Numbered from the stretch's first letter, positions 40,348-53,289 are shown. The stretch is DNA of 64,000 nucleotides from Plectrocnemia conspersa (GCA_009617715.1 VTFK01000371.1:310001-374000), one strand, 5' to 3'. Made by a program: numbers and translations. Notes: a model not told the origin generated them from the sequence alone.

Positions 40348-41458
40348 TAGAGTCTCCAATTACTCGAACCATCAACTACTCGAGTATCGAATATTAAAAT
40401 TTTAAAATACTCGAGTACTCGATTACTTTCGAGTATTTACCAAATGTACCAAAATAACTATTATTCAAATTCGTGCACATATAAATAAATAAATAAAATA
40501 CTTAGTATGTTAATTTTTACAATTATTTTAACTTCACGAACATACTTTTTAAAAACATTAATGTAAAAAGTGTCTCGAATTTAATATTACTGCTAACCTT
40601 TGGTTTTAATATTCCCGTTATGGAATAAACCCTTTCCGTTGCTGTTGATGTTAGACTTATTGTCATTAACGCGTTGGATAAGGCTTCTAATTTATATCTG
40701 TTCGCTTTTTATAGATATAAAATTTTTTGAACTCTCTTTTTATGTTCTCTTCTTTCATTCCCTTCTCTGCTTTTCTCTTATTTTCTTCGACTATTGACTA
40801 AATAGCATTTTGTAATTCTTCTTGAATAGATTTTTTTTCTTAACAATATACAATATTCTACTCCTTCTGATTAATGCGAAGAATTTAAATCTATATCCTT
40901 CGAAGATGTATTTGGGTGAATCCCTTTCACTCTAGAGCTAAACGGTTCGCAAAGAACTGACTTTACTTTAAATGCCTTTAAAACACACAATTGTTTTGAT
41001 TTATATTTTAAGCTGAGGGATCAATATAAACAATTTACAACACTTTACGCTACAACTGCATAGTCATAAAACCTAAATTTTTTTTTAGATATTTCATATT
41101 GTTCATCGCCATAAATTAGATAAGTCGGGACTGTCGAACAGAAAACACAAAAGAAATTTCTCCGTCGTACCCACTAACATAGCCGACGACCGGAACTATG
41201 CAACTATGGAACTATGAAAAAATTATACCTGATAGTAACCGCTCTAACTCGGGACTTCGGGCATAAACGCCAAATAAAAGCAAGACGTTAACCTTTACCG
41301 GACCGAGTTAAAGTTATTTTTGTTTCTGAAATATTGCAAAATTTTTCAATTTCGAGTATTAATCGAGTAATTTTCAAAATACTCGATTATCAAGTACTTG
41401 AAAAATAGACAAAAATACTCGAGTATCGAGTACTCGATTACTCGAATTGGAGACTCTA
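40348..41458 (-). mobile_element. hAT element with ACTCGAGTA subterminal repeats
   Basis: The 1111-bp element has ends TAGAGTCTCCAATTACTCGA and TCGAATTGGAGACTCTA and exact 8-bp duplications CTGTAGAT (40340-40347 and 41459-41466). Both ends contain many copies of ACTCGAGTA and ACTCGATTA. The minus strand from 40708 to 40523 encodes a hATC region: SLTSTATERVYSITGILKP, then FTLMFLKSMFVKLK and a TAA. A stop lies immediately upstream; in another frame just beyond it is KREFKKFYIYKKRT, the usual preceding block, which shows a frameshift. The larger size means more non-coding remnant is kept than in the other three. Confidence 0.92.
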
Positions 41459-41466
41459 CTGTAGAT

Positions 41467-42107
41467 ACTGTCGTTATTTTAACCTAAAATTTGTATTTAA
41501 GCATTTAATTTAACTTAAATATGCATTAAGCACATATATGATAATTGGTTTTAAAATATATATACAAAATCAAAGATGTATAGATTTAACTAATGCATTA
41601 AAAAATGTATTAAATTGTAATTTGCTTTTTGATGGTAAAATTTATATATTGTTTTCAGTAACAACTCGTTTAACTATTAAGGGAAGCAATAAAAACTTTG
41701 ATTGCTTAATTAAAGAACATGAGCAAAATACGTTGCAACTTTTAAAACCACTCGAAACGCCATCCTTCAGCCTTTTCATCCAAAACCTTTGGAATCTTAT
41801 CGATTAAACAAATAACTATGAAACAGCAGTTTAATGACACAAAAATAATAATATAAATGCTTATTAGTATATACATAGTTTACGTATATAAAATGATGTG
41901 ATCCTAGGATCGTTAAATTGCAATTTCAAAATCCCGGAATTGCATTTTGGCTAGTAGTTGGATTTCCTACAATAACTATTGAAGTCAAGATTTTATTAAA
42001 AAAATGTTTTAATGACCTTAATACCAACATTTAGGTAATTATTTTTTTAAGTCAAACGTCAATCTATGTAGCTTTAAAAATATATATGCATATATCATAT
42101 TATGACG
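41467..42107. other. AT-rich non-coding stretch
   Basis: Nothing recognised. The frame at 41538-41807 has no known domain. Confidence 0.45.
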
Positions 42108-42400
42108 GCAAGTTGAGCGTGAAACAAATTAAATTTAAGCCCTCGCCTTCTCAAACGTTGCGTTTGAGGGGGCGAAGCTCTATGCTATAAACCGGCGAGC
42201 GATACTTAGCGCTCAACCAGAATTAAATAGAACGAAAATAAAATAAAAAGAAAACCACCTATCCATATATGTATGTGTGTATTCACGTCAGACTTAACCT
42301 ATACCGCCAGTCTAGTTTAGGACTTCTTTGACGTCCAAATTGCCGTTTCCACTATGCATTCGTGCATTCGCAGCACTATCGACGAATGCATTTGCGGTGA
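42108..42400. repeat. nested inverted repeats in a GC-rich patch
   Basis: A 15-bp stem with a 3-nt loop (TCGCCTTCTCAAACG / CGTTTGAGGGGGCGA, 42143-42157 and 42161-42175, two G-T pairs) lies inside an outer pair GTTGAGCG / CGCTCAAC (42112-42119, 42210-42217). A TATAAA word lies at about 42185. Further on, ATGCATTCGT / ACGAATGCAT (42354-42363, 42382-42391) forms a 10-bp pair. This may be a foldback element or a structured RNA; no family is recognised. Confidence 0.5.
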
Positions 42401-42759
42401 AATGCATAAAAAAAAACTAAAAGCAGCGACGAAGGTTCGTGTCGGGCCGTTTCATTTGAGCGGCGCTTCTCAAATTCTCTGGAGATAAGATAATAAATAA
42501 GAGGATTAAATGAACCTCATAAACATTTAAAACTCAATCGAGCGTGTCCTTTGTTCGTCGCGTTTGTAGTTCAAATGAAAATAGCCGGTCTAGTTGCGTT
42601 GAAAGTAAATTTGATTAGTTATTTGTTTACACATCATTTAAATAATAAATAGTGACTTAAGTTGTAAAGTAATAAGTGCTGAACATATTATTGTTTCATT
42701 TATTTATTTTTATTTATTAAGCTTATTAGCTAAATTTTACATCAAAATTTTTTTAACGA
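42401..42759. other. non-coding stretch
   Basis: A GC-richer part (to about 42600) is followed by AT-rich sequence; nothing recognised. Confidence 0.4.
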
Positions 42760-44375
42760 AACATACATATATTAAATAATATAAACAGAAAATAAAAAAA
42801 AAGACTTGATGCATGAATGTGTTTTTTTATTCTATTTATTGTCCTAGAAATAGTATTAAACACATTCACACCTCCGCATATAATTCCCCTAGCCGTACTC
42901 GTTTTCTTATACCGAACTATCCTAAATTTTTTAATCTATTTCTATTAATAAATCTATATAAATCTTTATTAATTATTAAATAATTTGGTAACATATTATT
43001 CAATATATCTTGAACATTCAACCATTCCAATCTATCAATCACACTTCTACAACTAGTAAGTCTATTTTTATTTAAGGCTACTCTTATTGTCCAATTTTGT
43101 AATTTTTGCAGTATTTGTTTATCTAATTTATTAAACATATTTAATATTGTCGCACAATAAGTATAATGGGGCAATATAATACTATTCTATTTTTTTTTTG
43201 TATTTATACTTAAATTTTTCATTCTGGATAATATAGCTATTATTCTACTAGTTTTCCTTAATATGCAATTATAATGTTTCTTAAAATTTAATTTTGTATT
43301 TTAATGAGGCGTAGCCCTGGTGGTGGTTGACCTTGTGGCCAATAAGATTATTGTGCAAATCTAAATGAACTTTTTTATTAAGTGATATTTATATATGACA
43401 AATAGACGATTATGGTGTGACGTTTCTCGCGATGAAGGTGAAGGTGGCGCAGATGGTGATGCCGGTAGATGATTCTCAGGGTTCTTGTGTCTGCGTGCGG
43501 CGAGTGTCAGGTGTGACTCTCCTCATCGGAGTCCGGGCTAATATCCTTTAGGGCTTACATGCTTGCTGGCCAATCGCGATTAAGCATCGGTCTCCTAGCC
43601 AATCGCTGCAGTCGCTTCTTGGAACTCGAGAAATCGGATGTCGCATTTTCGAAAGCAAGTTTTTTGCTTGTCCAGATTTTCAAATGCTTCGGAAAGGGTT
43701 TGCGATGTGGTGATTTATTGCGTCGTCCGTACCGTTTTGTCACAAAAGGGATTTTATTAATGACTCGTGTTGTGTGGTCAAAAGAAGTCCCTCTTGTGCC
43801 ATGATATTTGTCTCATTGTTAATGAATGAACGTTTTTGGTCACGGTCATCAACAATGAGACATTTACTCTTTTAAATCTGGACCTATTTGTGTGGTCGCC
43901 ACAGTATCTAAAATTACTCTCAAAAAATTTAAATTATCAACTATTTCTATAATAGAGTTATCTATAATATTTTTATATTAGTATCTAACATATTTTTTTA
44001 ATTAATAAACATACATTTAATTTAAATATAATATTTTTAACTATATTTCTATTATAGTTAATTCATTATTAAAATTATCTACAACTTTTTTAATATTTTC
44101 ATCTATGAAATATATTAGTGTGTCGTCTGCAAAAAGATGTATTGTACACTTTTTTACTTTATTAATATATAATATAAATAACAATGGTCCCAATTTAAAC
44201 CCCTGTGGTACACTGTATCTGTATATTAATTTTTCTTTGGAATATGCATAATTTTTTATTTTTTTTTAATAATTATTAAACCATCTTAAAACTATTTTAC
44301 CATTTATTCTATTATTATTATTCTGTCTATTGTTTCGAAAGGTCTCTTTAAATTTAAGAAAAACATAATAAGTGG
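42760..44375 (-). pseudogene. minus-strand non-LTR reverse-transcriptase relic, split by a solo LTR
   Basis: This is a second, unrelated LINE lineage. From 44375 downwards the minus strand reads VFLKFKETFRNN, then YSVPQGFKLGPLLFILYIN and HLFADDTLIYF, the RT catalytic FADD. IEIVDNLNFLRVILDT follows, where the LTR at 43300-43903 interrupts it. Beyond the LTR come NFKKHYNCILRKTSRIIAIL, LPHYTYCATIL-like sequence and QKLQNWTIRVALNKNRLTSC. Many lesions are present. The order of blocks is that of Jockey/CR1-type elements. No 3' tail is recognisable. Confidence 0.8.
43300..43903 (-). mobile_element. solo LTR of a Ty3/gypsy-like element
   Basis: A 604-bp insertion divides the RT relic and is flanked by GTAT on both sides (43296-43299, 43904-43907). 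On the minus strand it starts TGTGGCGACCACAC, a common LTR start. It contains two inverted CCAAT boxes (plus-strand CCAATCGC words near 43569 and 43596) and, near its far end, AATAAA. It shares CCTCATCGGAGTCCGGGCT and the flanking CCAATCG words with the block at 49074-49398, so both belong to one family. The far boundary is not a canonical CA, so the exact length is less sure. No internal retrotransposon region is present. Confidence 0.65.
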
Positions 44376-47300
44376 CAAATGGTGTTACGGAAATATCAAA
44401 AAATGCAGTGAAAATTGCCAGCAATATAATAAATATTCTTTATTTGTCAATTATTGAGTACTGCTATTTTTGTCTTAATATGTTTTATGTACGATACGAA
44501 TATGACTATGCATCAAAGCGTCACTATTTAGCTTATATAGAATAGTTATCTATAATATATATAGAGTTCTAATTAACCATGATCAGAATATATATAATAA
44601 AATTTAAAATGTCGTTCACTCATTTGGAAACCTTCCTTTGCAGTCGCTTGCCAACGTGAATCAAAACGACGTGAATCTGAGTGTCAGAAGGCTATTTGGA
44701 AGTGGAGTGGAAGGCTTTTTTCAGCGGTCGCCGTGATTTACGTGCACGTTACGTAATTAACATTTCCAGTCACGCTAGTTAACTTGTAACGACAGCAATG
44801 AAAGTGGGCGTCGTTCGGAAAACGCCCGGAAAACTGTTATGACCTCGCGCGGAATTTCCGCAACTTCTCAGGTAAGGCGCTGAGTAATTTTCCGACTCGG
44901 TGCCTCGTGTTTCGCCGGGCGATAGTGAAGTATACTATATTAAAATTCATTGTAATGATTTCATTTGCATCTCAGACGTCACGGTGAAACTTTATGGGTT
45001 GAGAATTTACAATAGGGTGTGTGTTATTTTTTTTTTAACAAAGCTAGCAATATAAACGTTTCGCATTATTATGTATTCAATGTAAATATATCACAATCTA
45101 AGTGTTACATTATTTCCTGTGTGTTAGCGACAAGGCGATCGATCAACAGTTTTATCACTTTACTTATGATTATTATTTTAGTTTATGCATAGACGAACGA
45201 ATGTCATTTTACATAACTAATCTAGCATATTTTTCAACACATTAAAAAAATAAATTAAATTTACAAACATAGTTATAAATTACCCCAAATTATTTTTTAA
45301 ATATAGTATTCTAAATTGTTAGATATTTTTACGATCTAATAATAAACAATTATTTTCTTACGAAGTAAGAAAAAAACAGCAAATTTTAGGTCATTATCCT
45401 TCGTAAATTTTATTCCATGGAGGCCAGCTTTCAAACCCAGAAACAATAAACACTGAGGCCTTTCTTGAGACTATACATAATGTGAATGATCAATTTCCTT
45501 AAACCCACAATCTCGAATAGTGGTAATGGCAACAACTTAGAATATAAACCGACTTCTCGACTGAGTTTTTTGTATATTTTTTTTGTAATTGTAATATAAT
45601 TTATTAAAGAGTAATGAATCGTATTTTCTCATTATATTAGAATTAAACGAGTTTTAATAACATTTTAATAACAATAGTAAGATGTAAAAAGTGCAATTAA
45701 ATATTAATTTGCATTTTTGAGAGTAGTGGATATGTACTAAATATTTTACTATCTTCATAGTGTTTGTATCTAACTTCAGTTTCTTTATTATTTCTTTAAT
45801 ATTTGATTTAAAATAAGTATTCACACCAAATGGATCCTAGCACTTAATCTACTTTATTTATATTTGATATATGAATAAATCAAAATTCCTTATAACCGTG
45901 CTATTATTTTAAAAGCTCTACATAAATATAATAAGAAAATCATTTTTGTTTAATATTTGCTTATAATATAATGTAAATTGGATAAACTCGCAACTGCCTA
46001 AATTAATTTGAATAGCTGTAGTTTGCTGACTTTTTTTTTAATCATATGATTACTCTCTGTAATTTATTATTTATATATTCAACAAATACGTTACACTTGC
46101 TAGAAACTATTTTATTTTTATCACCTAAGAACACGCGAAAATGTCTTAAAGTGAAACAACTTGATGTTGATAAATTTTTTAACAACAATCAAACCTCTAT
46201 GCATTAATTAGCACTCGAAATATTCTCTTTTTTGCTCACATAGTTGTCAAATTTATTGTTTTTTCGATATATGATTGATGACCATCACTCAAACGTCATC
46301 CCAATCGTTTCGCAACTACATAATATATACTGGCAACGATGATTTATGCAGTGTTTGCAAAAATATTTAGTACGTCCTTTTTTAGGTAAAATATAAAATA
46401 AACCCTCGATATCTACCAATCATTTTAACAGCTGTATGAGTTGCACTAGTATGTATTTATTTATGATAAAAATTTTAGCATAGCTTACAATAATTTTTTG
46501 AAAAAGTTTATATTTGACGGCAATCATTCTTTTAGTATTCCTCTTTAGCTACTTTAAGCTGTGAATTGAAAGATAATTGTATATTTGTGTATATGAATCG
46601 TTGAAGCAGCTTTAAAATATATGGAATTTTGTTTCCATAATCTGCTAAAAATAGTAACTGAGTTTAAACATTTTTATAAAAAATCTTGATCAAATAAATA
46701 GCTAGGTTAATTTTATTTAAATAAATTCTGCTCTTAAATAAAATAAGAAAACAAAAAACACTGCGCGGCCAATTAGGACATAATATTTTATTTATTAAAA
46801 TAAAAGCTTTTCGGTAAAAAAATCCTATACTTATTTCTAGATAGCTCTCAAGTCCAAAAAAAATGAAATTTCTGGCAGTACAATTAATTTAAACCGGATG
46901 TTTTTTCTTAATATAATCTAGAATATCTCGCTGGGCAGTCAAATAATATAAATACAATCTTATAATAAAAATGTCTAGAGTGATATATATATATATAATA
47001 ATTAATAACATCATACAACAATTTATTATATACAAAATGTATCTCTCGTATTTTAACTTAATATGTAAATATTATATATTTTTCTATCTTTGCAATAAGC
47101 ATTTCTTTATTATTATTTAATTAGCATAAACTGAGTAGATAAAGTTCTAAAAAGTTATGAAAATATTTTCATTATATATGAACCATTTTTATAATAATAT
47201 AATTTTATAAAGTTAATAATTACATATTAAAAAATAAATTCCAAACTGAGGGTATATTTATTTGTTTATATGTATTTAAATAAAAACTATATTAAGTTTA

Positions 47301-48564
47301 GTTTATTTTATATAAATTTATTTTTTTAATAAATTCCTAATACAAGTATTATTACCGCTAGCATGTTGCGAGCGTCAGCTTGCAATATATATTGATATTA
47401 AAATTTTTGCTTATTATTAAAATATGTTATTTTTTATGTATTATATATTTTATATTGTAACGATACCAGACATCACTTTGCAACGCTTGTATACGACGTT
47501 TTCAATTTAAGACTTAATAATAATTATATATCAAACTCTTAGGTCCAGCAATGACTTTGGCGCGTTATCGAAAATCCATTAGGGACAATAGAGATTCGCA
47601 AAAATCACAACTATGTATCTTGAGTAATACAGATGTAAATGCGGCGTTATCTAGCCATTAGGGATGGAAACGCGGCTGAGAGATGAAAGCGGCTAAGTCG
47701 AATTTTATGTGGAGAGCACACGGAGGAGAGAAATTTTTGAGAGTTTTTTTACTTTTCTTGCTTCCTTTTGCGCGCCGCCCATTGTGTCTGGGGAAAAATG
47801 TGAGAAATTGGGTACTTTTTCGGGGGGGCAAAAACAATCCAGATATGGATTCTCGCGTACTTCGGATATTACGAGCGACTTTTATCATCGATTGCTCGCC
47901 TTCTTGCGATCTTATCTTTGACAGCCGCAAGGGAACGAGGCCCTCTTATTTACGGAAAAAATCTCTTTTTTGTGCTGTTTTTTTTATTAATAAAAAGTGA
48001 TAGATTTTTTACGCTCGCACAACGCTTCGAGAATCAATTTGCGAACAGTTTTAATAAGGTATCGCCCCCTTTAGTTACGTAGCCTCGAGTGCAACATTAA
48101 ATTTGTCGCGTTTTGATTAAAATGTGAAATTCTATCAGGTGCAATCGCAGAGGGGAGAGTGTTTAGGTAGTATGATATAATTTGAAATTCAATAAGGAAT
48201 TATTCAGATAATTAAATATTTCATTACAAATATAATATAGTATTTCAAAGTATAATAATACAAAAAACAAGAAATACCTATGTATGTATAATGAAAAGAG
48301 AATAGCAGTTATGTTTTGTATATTATAATAGCCATTGTTGTAGGTTGGTTAATTAAAATGAAATTATTCCCTACCTTATAAATATGAAATAAAACTTGAA
48401 TAATTAATTAATAATTTATTTGTTTAAATTTATGAACAATAGTAAACATAGTCCATCGTCTGTGCTAAATAAAGAGATAATTATATGATAAGTTAAAATT
48501 AGCATTTATCTTAGGTACTAGGTGCATACTTTTGAACATTTTTTTAAAACATTAAACTGCATCA
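44376..48564. other. AT-rich stretch with GC-rich patches at about 44630-44990 and 47520-48140
   Basis: The first patch contains CTTCTCAG|GTAAGG at 44871/44872, a juxtaposed splice word with a poor pyrimidine tract. The second patch contains overlapping open frames on both strands (47658-48000) without a recognisable domain. No gene recognised. The remainder is AT-rich low-complexity sequence. Confidence 0.4.
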
Positions 48565-48775
48565 TAAGCTTTCCATTAAGTCAATAACCTCCTGTCTTTT
48601 GCCAAATTAGTGACAAAATTTCTTGATGCCGGAATCTAAATAGATATCTTACATAATGATTTTTAGAAGGCCTTTGACAAAGTTTATAATGGGTTTTTAA
48701 TATAGCTGAAAACAAATAATAACATATTAGAAGCTATTTTATATATCCTGATGGAATATGTGATTATCATCATTA
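48565..48775 (+). pseudogene. short family A LINE RT fragment
   Basis: The plus strand reads VNNLLSFAKLVTKFLDAGI, a stop, IDILHNDF, a stop, then KAFDKVYNGFL. These match VTNLLSFTKTVTTSLDAGI and FEKAFDKVCHRLL of copy 1. Only the fingers part of the RT is present. The catalytic YADD and the tail are missing. Confidence 0.75.
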
Positions 48776-49073
48776 TCACATTGGTAGATGTAGCACGTTA
48801 ATGCCAATTTTAATCATAAATTGCGGTGGTGCTTTCACCAGATAGTGTTTTAAATTGAAAAAAAAATATTATTTCATGCCGTAAATAATTAAAATAAGAG
48901 AAAGTATTAAATGTAAAAAAGCAGACAAAATTGAAAAAGAAGGTTGATTCATATGTAACGTCGTATTTTTACATAAATTATATTTTTTCTGTGTGACTTT
49001 GTAGCCAATGATACGTTTAATGGAATCTAGTTGGAGTTTTAAATTTTATTTACATATATATATATATATATAT
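48776..49073. other. AT-rich spacer with a (TA)n run
   Basis: Nothing recognised apart from the TA run at about 49053-49072. Confidence 0.5.
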
Positions 49074-49398
49074 TGCGACAGACAATAAATCGCGAGATGT
49101 TTTTTCTGAGCGGTGGTGGAGAAGCCGGCGGAGGGATGATGTCAGTGGTCGATCCTCAGAGTTCTTGTAGTTGTCTGCAGCGAGTGTCAGAGTTAGTTAG
49201 TTAAGACAGTTCCTCTTGCTGCGATGATTTGAGAATCTCAAGTCGGTGGGGGCGCGTCTGCACAGGCGGGGGCTGCTGTTCACTTGTGAATCTGCCCTTT
49301 CCTCATCGGAGTCCGGGCTTAAATATCCAGGCCTACAAGGATTGTTGACCAATCGCAATTATACAGCGATCATCCAGCCAATCGATTCAGTCGCTACA
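49074..49398 (-). mobile_element. second solo LTR of the same family
   Basis: The block has inverted ends TGCGACAG and GTCGCTACA. Read on the minus strand it begins TGTAGCGAC, has two ATTGG (inverted CCAAT) boxes, then a TATA-like ATATTTAAG next to CCCGGACTCCGATGAGG, and ends TGTCGCA. This is the order of an LTR promoter. It shares the CCTCATCGGAGTCCGGGCT core and a TTCTTG...GCGAGTGTCAG segment with the LTR at 43300-43903. It lacks that copy's poly(A)-signal end. A target duplication is not clear because the left flank is a TA repeat. Confidence 0.6.
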
Positions 49399-50332
49399 TA
49401 AAGATGACTAGAGAAAATTGATTAAAGCTTTTGCCACAATGAAGCTCACTTTTTATATTAATTTTAAAAAACGCGAAATTTTCCATATTGAAATTTCCAT
49501 ACAATACGTATCACATGATATTTTACAAAATTTCAGCATATTGAACGAATCCTTGCTTAGATAACGCTCCACGGTTTGTTTTAACGCCATAAATATGAAA
49601 CATTGTCGGTACATATTTATTCATAATTAATGTGTTTCCACACCCTTCTCCGGCATCAGATACGTATCTTGCTCGCTCTGAATTATTCCCTGGTATATTT
49701 ATGTATATGTACATATTGTACATACTTACATACGCAGATAATACGCCCGCGAACAAATCGCATTTTTTCACAGGGTCAGACCTGCGCCATATATATTACT
49801 CTTGAGGAAGTAGGTGTGAATGAGGTGGATCCACCCCTTTATCAAATCTAACCCTCCTTTTTTCACCTTGGCCCGTCTTATCGTCCCCTCGGAAGCGCCG
49901 CCCCTTAATACAATCACCATCTTTCCACACTTTGCTCGTTATCCAATTTATTATATGGTTCCGCGGACGCCGCAGGAGAAGCCAACCCCTCAGCCTACGG
50001 GGTGTTTGGTGTTATATTTTCGGCGAAAGAACGATGGGTTTATATTTGTATTAAAACGCCGCCCTTGCGACTGAGACGAAACAGCTCACTCAAACTTCTA
50101 ATGGTGTGTTCACACTGACGCAAAGTTATGATCGGATAAATATTATTTGCGATGGGTCTCGCCTTTTATAGAAAGAACACTCACAGCCTGGTACCGATTT
50201 ACACTTATAAATAGAAAGCGCTATGCTTCTTGTTGTGTTTTTTCCTTATTATTTTTTATAGAAATTCAGTTTGAGTACGGTGGAAATTTATTTTACAAAC
50301 GTTATTGTGACGCTAAATCCTTTGTCTGAGGC
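49399..50332. other. non-coding stretch, GC-rich patch at about 49640-50110
   Basis: The frames at 49523-50329 overlap on both strands and match nothing. A small hairpin word (CCCCTCAGCCTACGGGG) lies near 49985. Possibly regulatory. Confidence 0.4.
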
Positions 50333-50383
50333 GTCTTTTCAGTCCTGAGATACATGCCAAATGTATCTCAGGACTGAGAAGAT
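50333..50383. repeat. 23-bp hairpin with 5-nt loop
   Basis: TCAGTCCTGAGATACAT (50339-50355) and its exact complement (50361-50377) are separated by GCCAA. The stem extends six further pairs outward (50333-50338 with 50378-50383) including two G-T pairs. The spacer is short for a pre-miRNA, and I recognise no miRNA. It could be a recent foldback or a structured RNA. Confidence 0.85.
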
Positions 50384-53289
50384 AAAGACCATTCTTAATA
50401 TCGATTTTTTGACCTTGATGAGATAAAGTTTAAAAATTCAATAATTTTGAGTATTTTACATTTACAAATATTGTAAATACTTTTATGCGATAAGTATTTC
50501 ATAATACATATGGCTGTTAGGTCCGCGGGCATCGCTTGCGGAACTTCAGACGCGCGTGTTATACAGTTTTTTTATTTTTTTTAAATAGTATGTAAAAAAA
50601 TTAAAAAGCTGTGACTGCTTAAAAAATTTAATAAAAAAATTCAAATAAAAATGTTGTTTAATATATGTTCTATTAATACATGAAATAAAATCATAAGCTA
50701 TTAAAATTTTTATTTAATGCTCGCATCCTTTACCGAAGTAAATTTTTTCAATGCAAATTAAATTAAATATAATTTGAGTATGTTTGTGTTATTAATTGAC
50801 TTTCGGATTATAGGGTGCAAAAGTAAGTCATAGCAGTTAAAGAAAATATTCCAAAAATAAAATCGGTTATTAATAACATAGATTCAAGTAGTTTGGTTAA
50901 GAAAAAAAATATAAGTAACCCCTAAAAACTTTAGAAAGTTTTTTCATATTAAATCTTCCATTACGTGACATATAGAAATAGTAAAATTAGAAATTTAAAA
51001 AATGGAGGAACCTAATTTATAATCGTTCAAAAATATAATTATATAACAATCACTTATTCCGATTTTGCAAAAACACTAGAAATTTGAAAACAGTAAGGCT
51101 CATTTGGAATGTCCTTTTATTAGTTTTATGTTGTCTTTTTTATTGATTTACTTGCAATTTATAATAAAGCCAATCTCTCACTAAATGTCATAAGATTATC
51201 TAATACCACATTCTTTTAAGAGGATTTAGCCCCATTAGATTAAGATTTGTGTATGGTTGACTGCATCTAGTAATTTCTACTATTTCTTGACAAATACAAA
51301 ATAAGTCTAACCTATGTAACTGGAACGTGTAAATGATGTATTTTTTTCATAAACAAAAAGTTAAATTTCTGCAAAAGTTCATATTGCAAGACACCCCAAA
51401 AAAAGCTTGTCCATTAGGATGGGAAATCTTACTTCACCCTTTATATTTTTTAACCGACTATCATATATTTTATCATTAAGTAATCATATAAAAAACAGTC
51501 AATTTCTAGGTACAAAAGGTTTTACTCCTGAACATAGTAATTATTAACTTATCTATCAATGGTAAATAAAACTTATTTCTTAATTTCTTTCTATGTTTTT
51601 TAATAATATACAAATCAGCACGAACTTTTTTTGTTATCTAATAGAACATTAAAATGTATTATTAAATATGTACTACCAATATTTTAAGCAAAATGTTTTG
51701 ATCTAAAGAATGTATGTCACAGAAATATTTTTGATTCTCTAATCTATAGAGTGAATTCTGAAAGTGCGCAGTTTAGACAGTTGCTGTAAATTGGAATACT
51801 TGAATGCACCTGAGAGACGATGTAGAATCAATTTTTGCATATAAAATATCCGATATTTAATTTTATTTATTACAATAAAAATAATTCAATTTAACCTCTA
51901 GAGTCTAGACTGCGTTTTAACTAATGAATCTGATTACCATTATTTAAATGTATTATTCTGTGATATATAATATTTTAATTTAGACAATAGTACGCGAGCA
52001 AAATTTTTGATGAGAGTGAGTTTTGGTACTAGAATCTATTTTATATAAAAATATATTCATACATGGGTAGTTTAAGTTTATTTTAAATAAGATAAATATT
52101 GTTGAATATTTAATTATAGAAAATTATATTTGATATTATTCTTAAAAATAAACTCATTTTTAAGATAATATATGACTTATTTTACGCTTTAACAATAAAT
52201 TGAAAGCACAATGTACGGGAGAAATACACAAATATTTTTACTAACTTTATACTAATAAATTTAACTCAACAATTAAAAGTAATTCTGTTAATATTCATAG
52301 CTATTTATGAGAACAAATATGGTAAAAAATTGTCTATTTTCAATTTTTATACTACAGCTCTTCGATTTTCATCATTTTTTACGAATTCCATTTATCATAT
52401 TTTTTTAACGCCATATGGCTAAGGTTAATCATATATATAATTTAGGTATATTGAGCCTACGTTGCTATAACATAGAATGATTGAAAATTTTGCTCCGTAA
52501 CGTAACATAATGTGATTTATCTGATACTGACATATTGATAATGGTATTCAAAACGACAATATGTAAAAAAGAGATAAAATGTTTATAAACTCAGAAGAGT
52601 ATGTTCATTTGTACTTATATAAAAAAATGTAATTTTCTCCTACTAGATAAAACTTTGCCTTCCCCTTGTATATTCGTGAATTATGACATTTAAAAAATTA
52701 ATGCAAACAAGATAAGGGGTGTTGGTTAATTTTATAGTTATCTTTTTCGCTTTAATATTTCTCAGTTAGGTGTGTATCTAGTGGGTGCGATTGCGGTGTG
52801 GCACTGTTGATATTAGGAAATACGATGGCAATAACGATAAATTTGCAATACAACATTTATGGCCCATACAGATTATAATGGGTCAATAGTAATCACGAAA
52901 TATTGCGCGTCCGTATTATGACACGTTCGGTTTGCCTTTGTGCTTTTGTCGATTTAGTAAGTTAATTAAAATCGATAATATTAAGCTAATTGATTCTTAT
53001 GAGAGCTTATGAAAATAATTTAACAAATTAATACCGATTTTCTGACGTAAAATATTTATATTGATACCATAAAATTATAGAGCTACACCAATACATTGAA
53101 ATATAATTAAAGCGTGTTTTAAATGCAAATATAAAGTATATTGTTATATATTAATAACAATTTTTTTTAGATATAAATTGTGAATCTAATATAATACTTT
53201 TTAATGTTATTTTTATATGAGTCGTTAGTATATATTTTTAGTTCTAATGAATAAAAAGCAATAAGATCTTAGCAAAAAAGATTTCTAAT
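50384..53289. other. AT-rich non-coding stretch
   Basis: No gene, element or motif recognised over this 2.9 kb. Confidence 0.45.

Noticed and set aside
47658..48000. Overlapping frames of 70-105 codons on both strands
   Set aside because: Several frames are open at once, which reflects base composition; none resembles a protein family.
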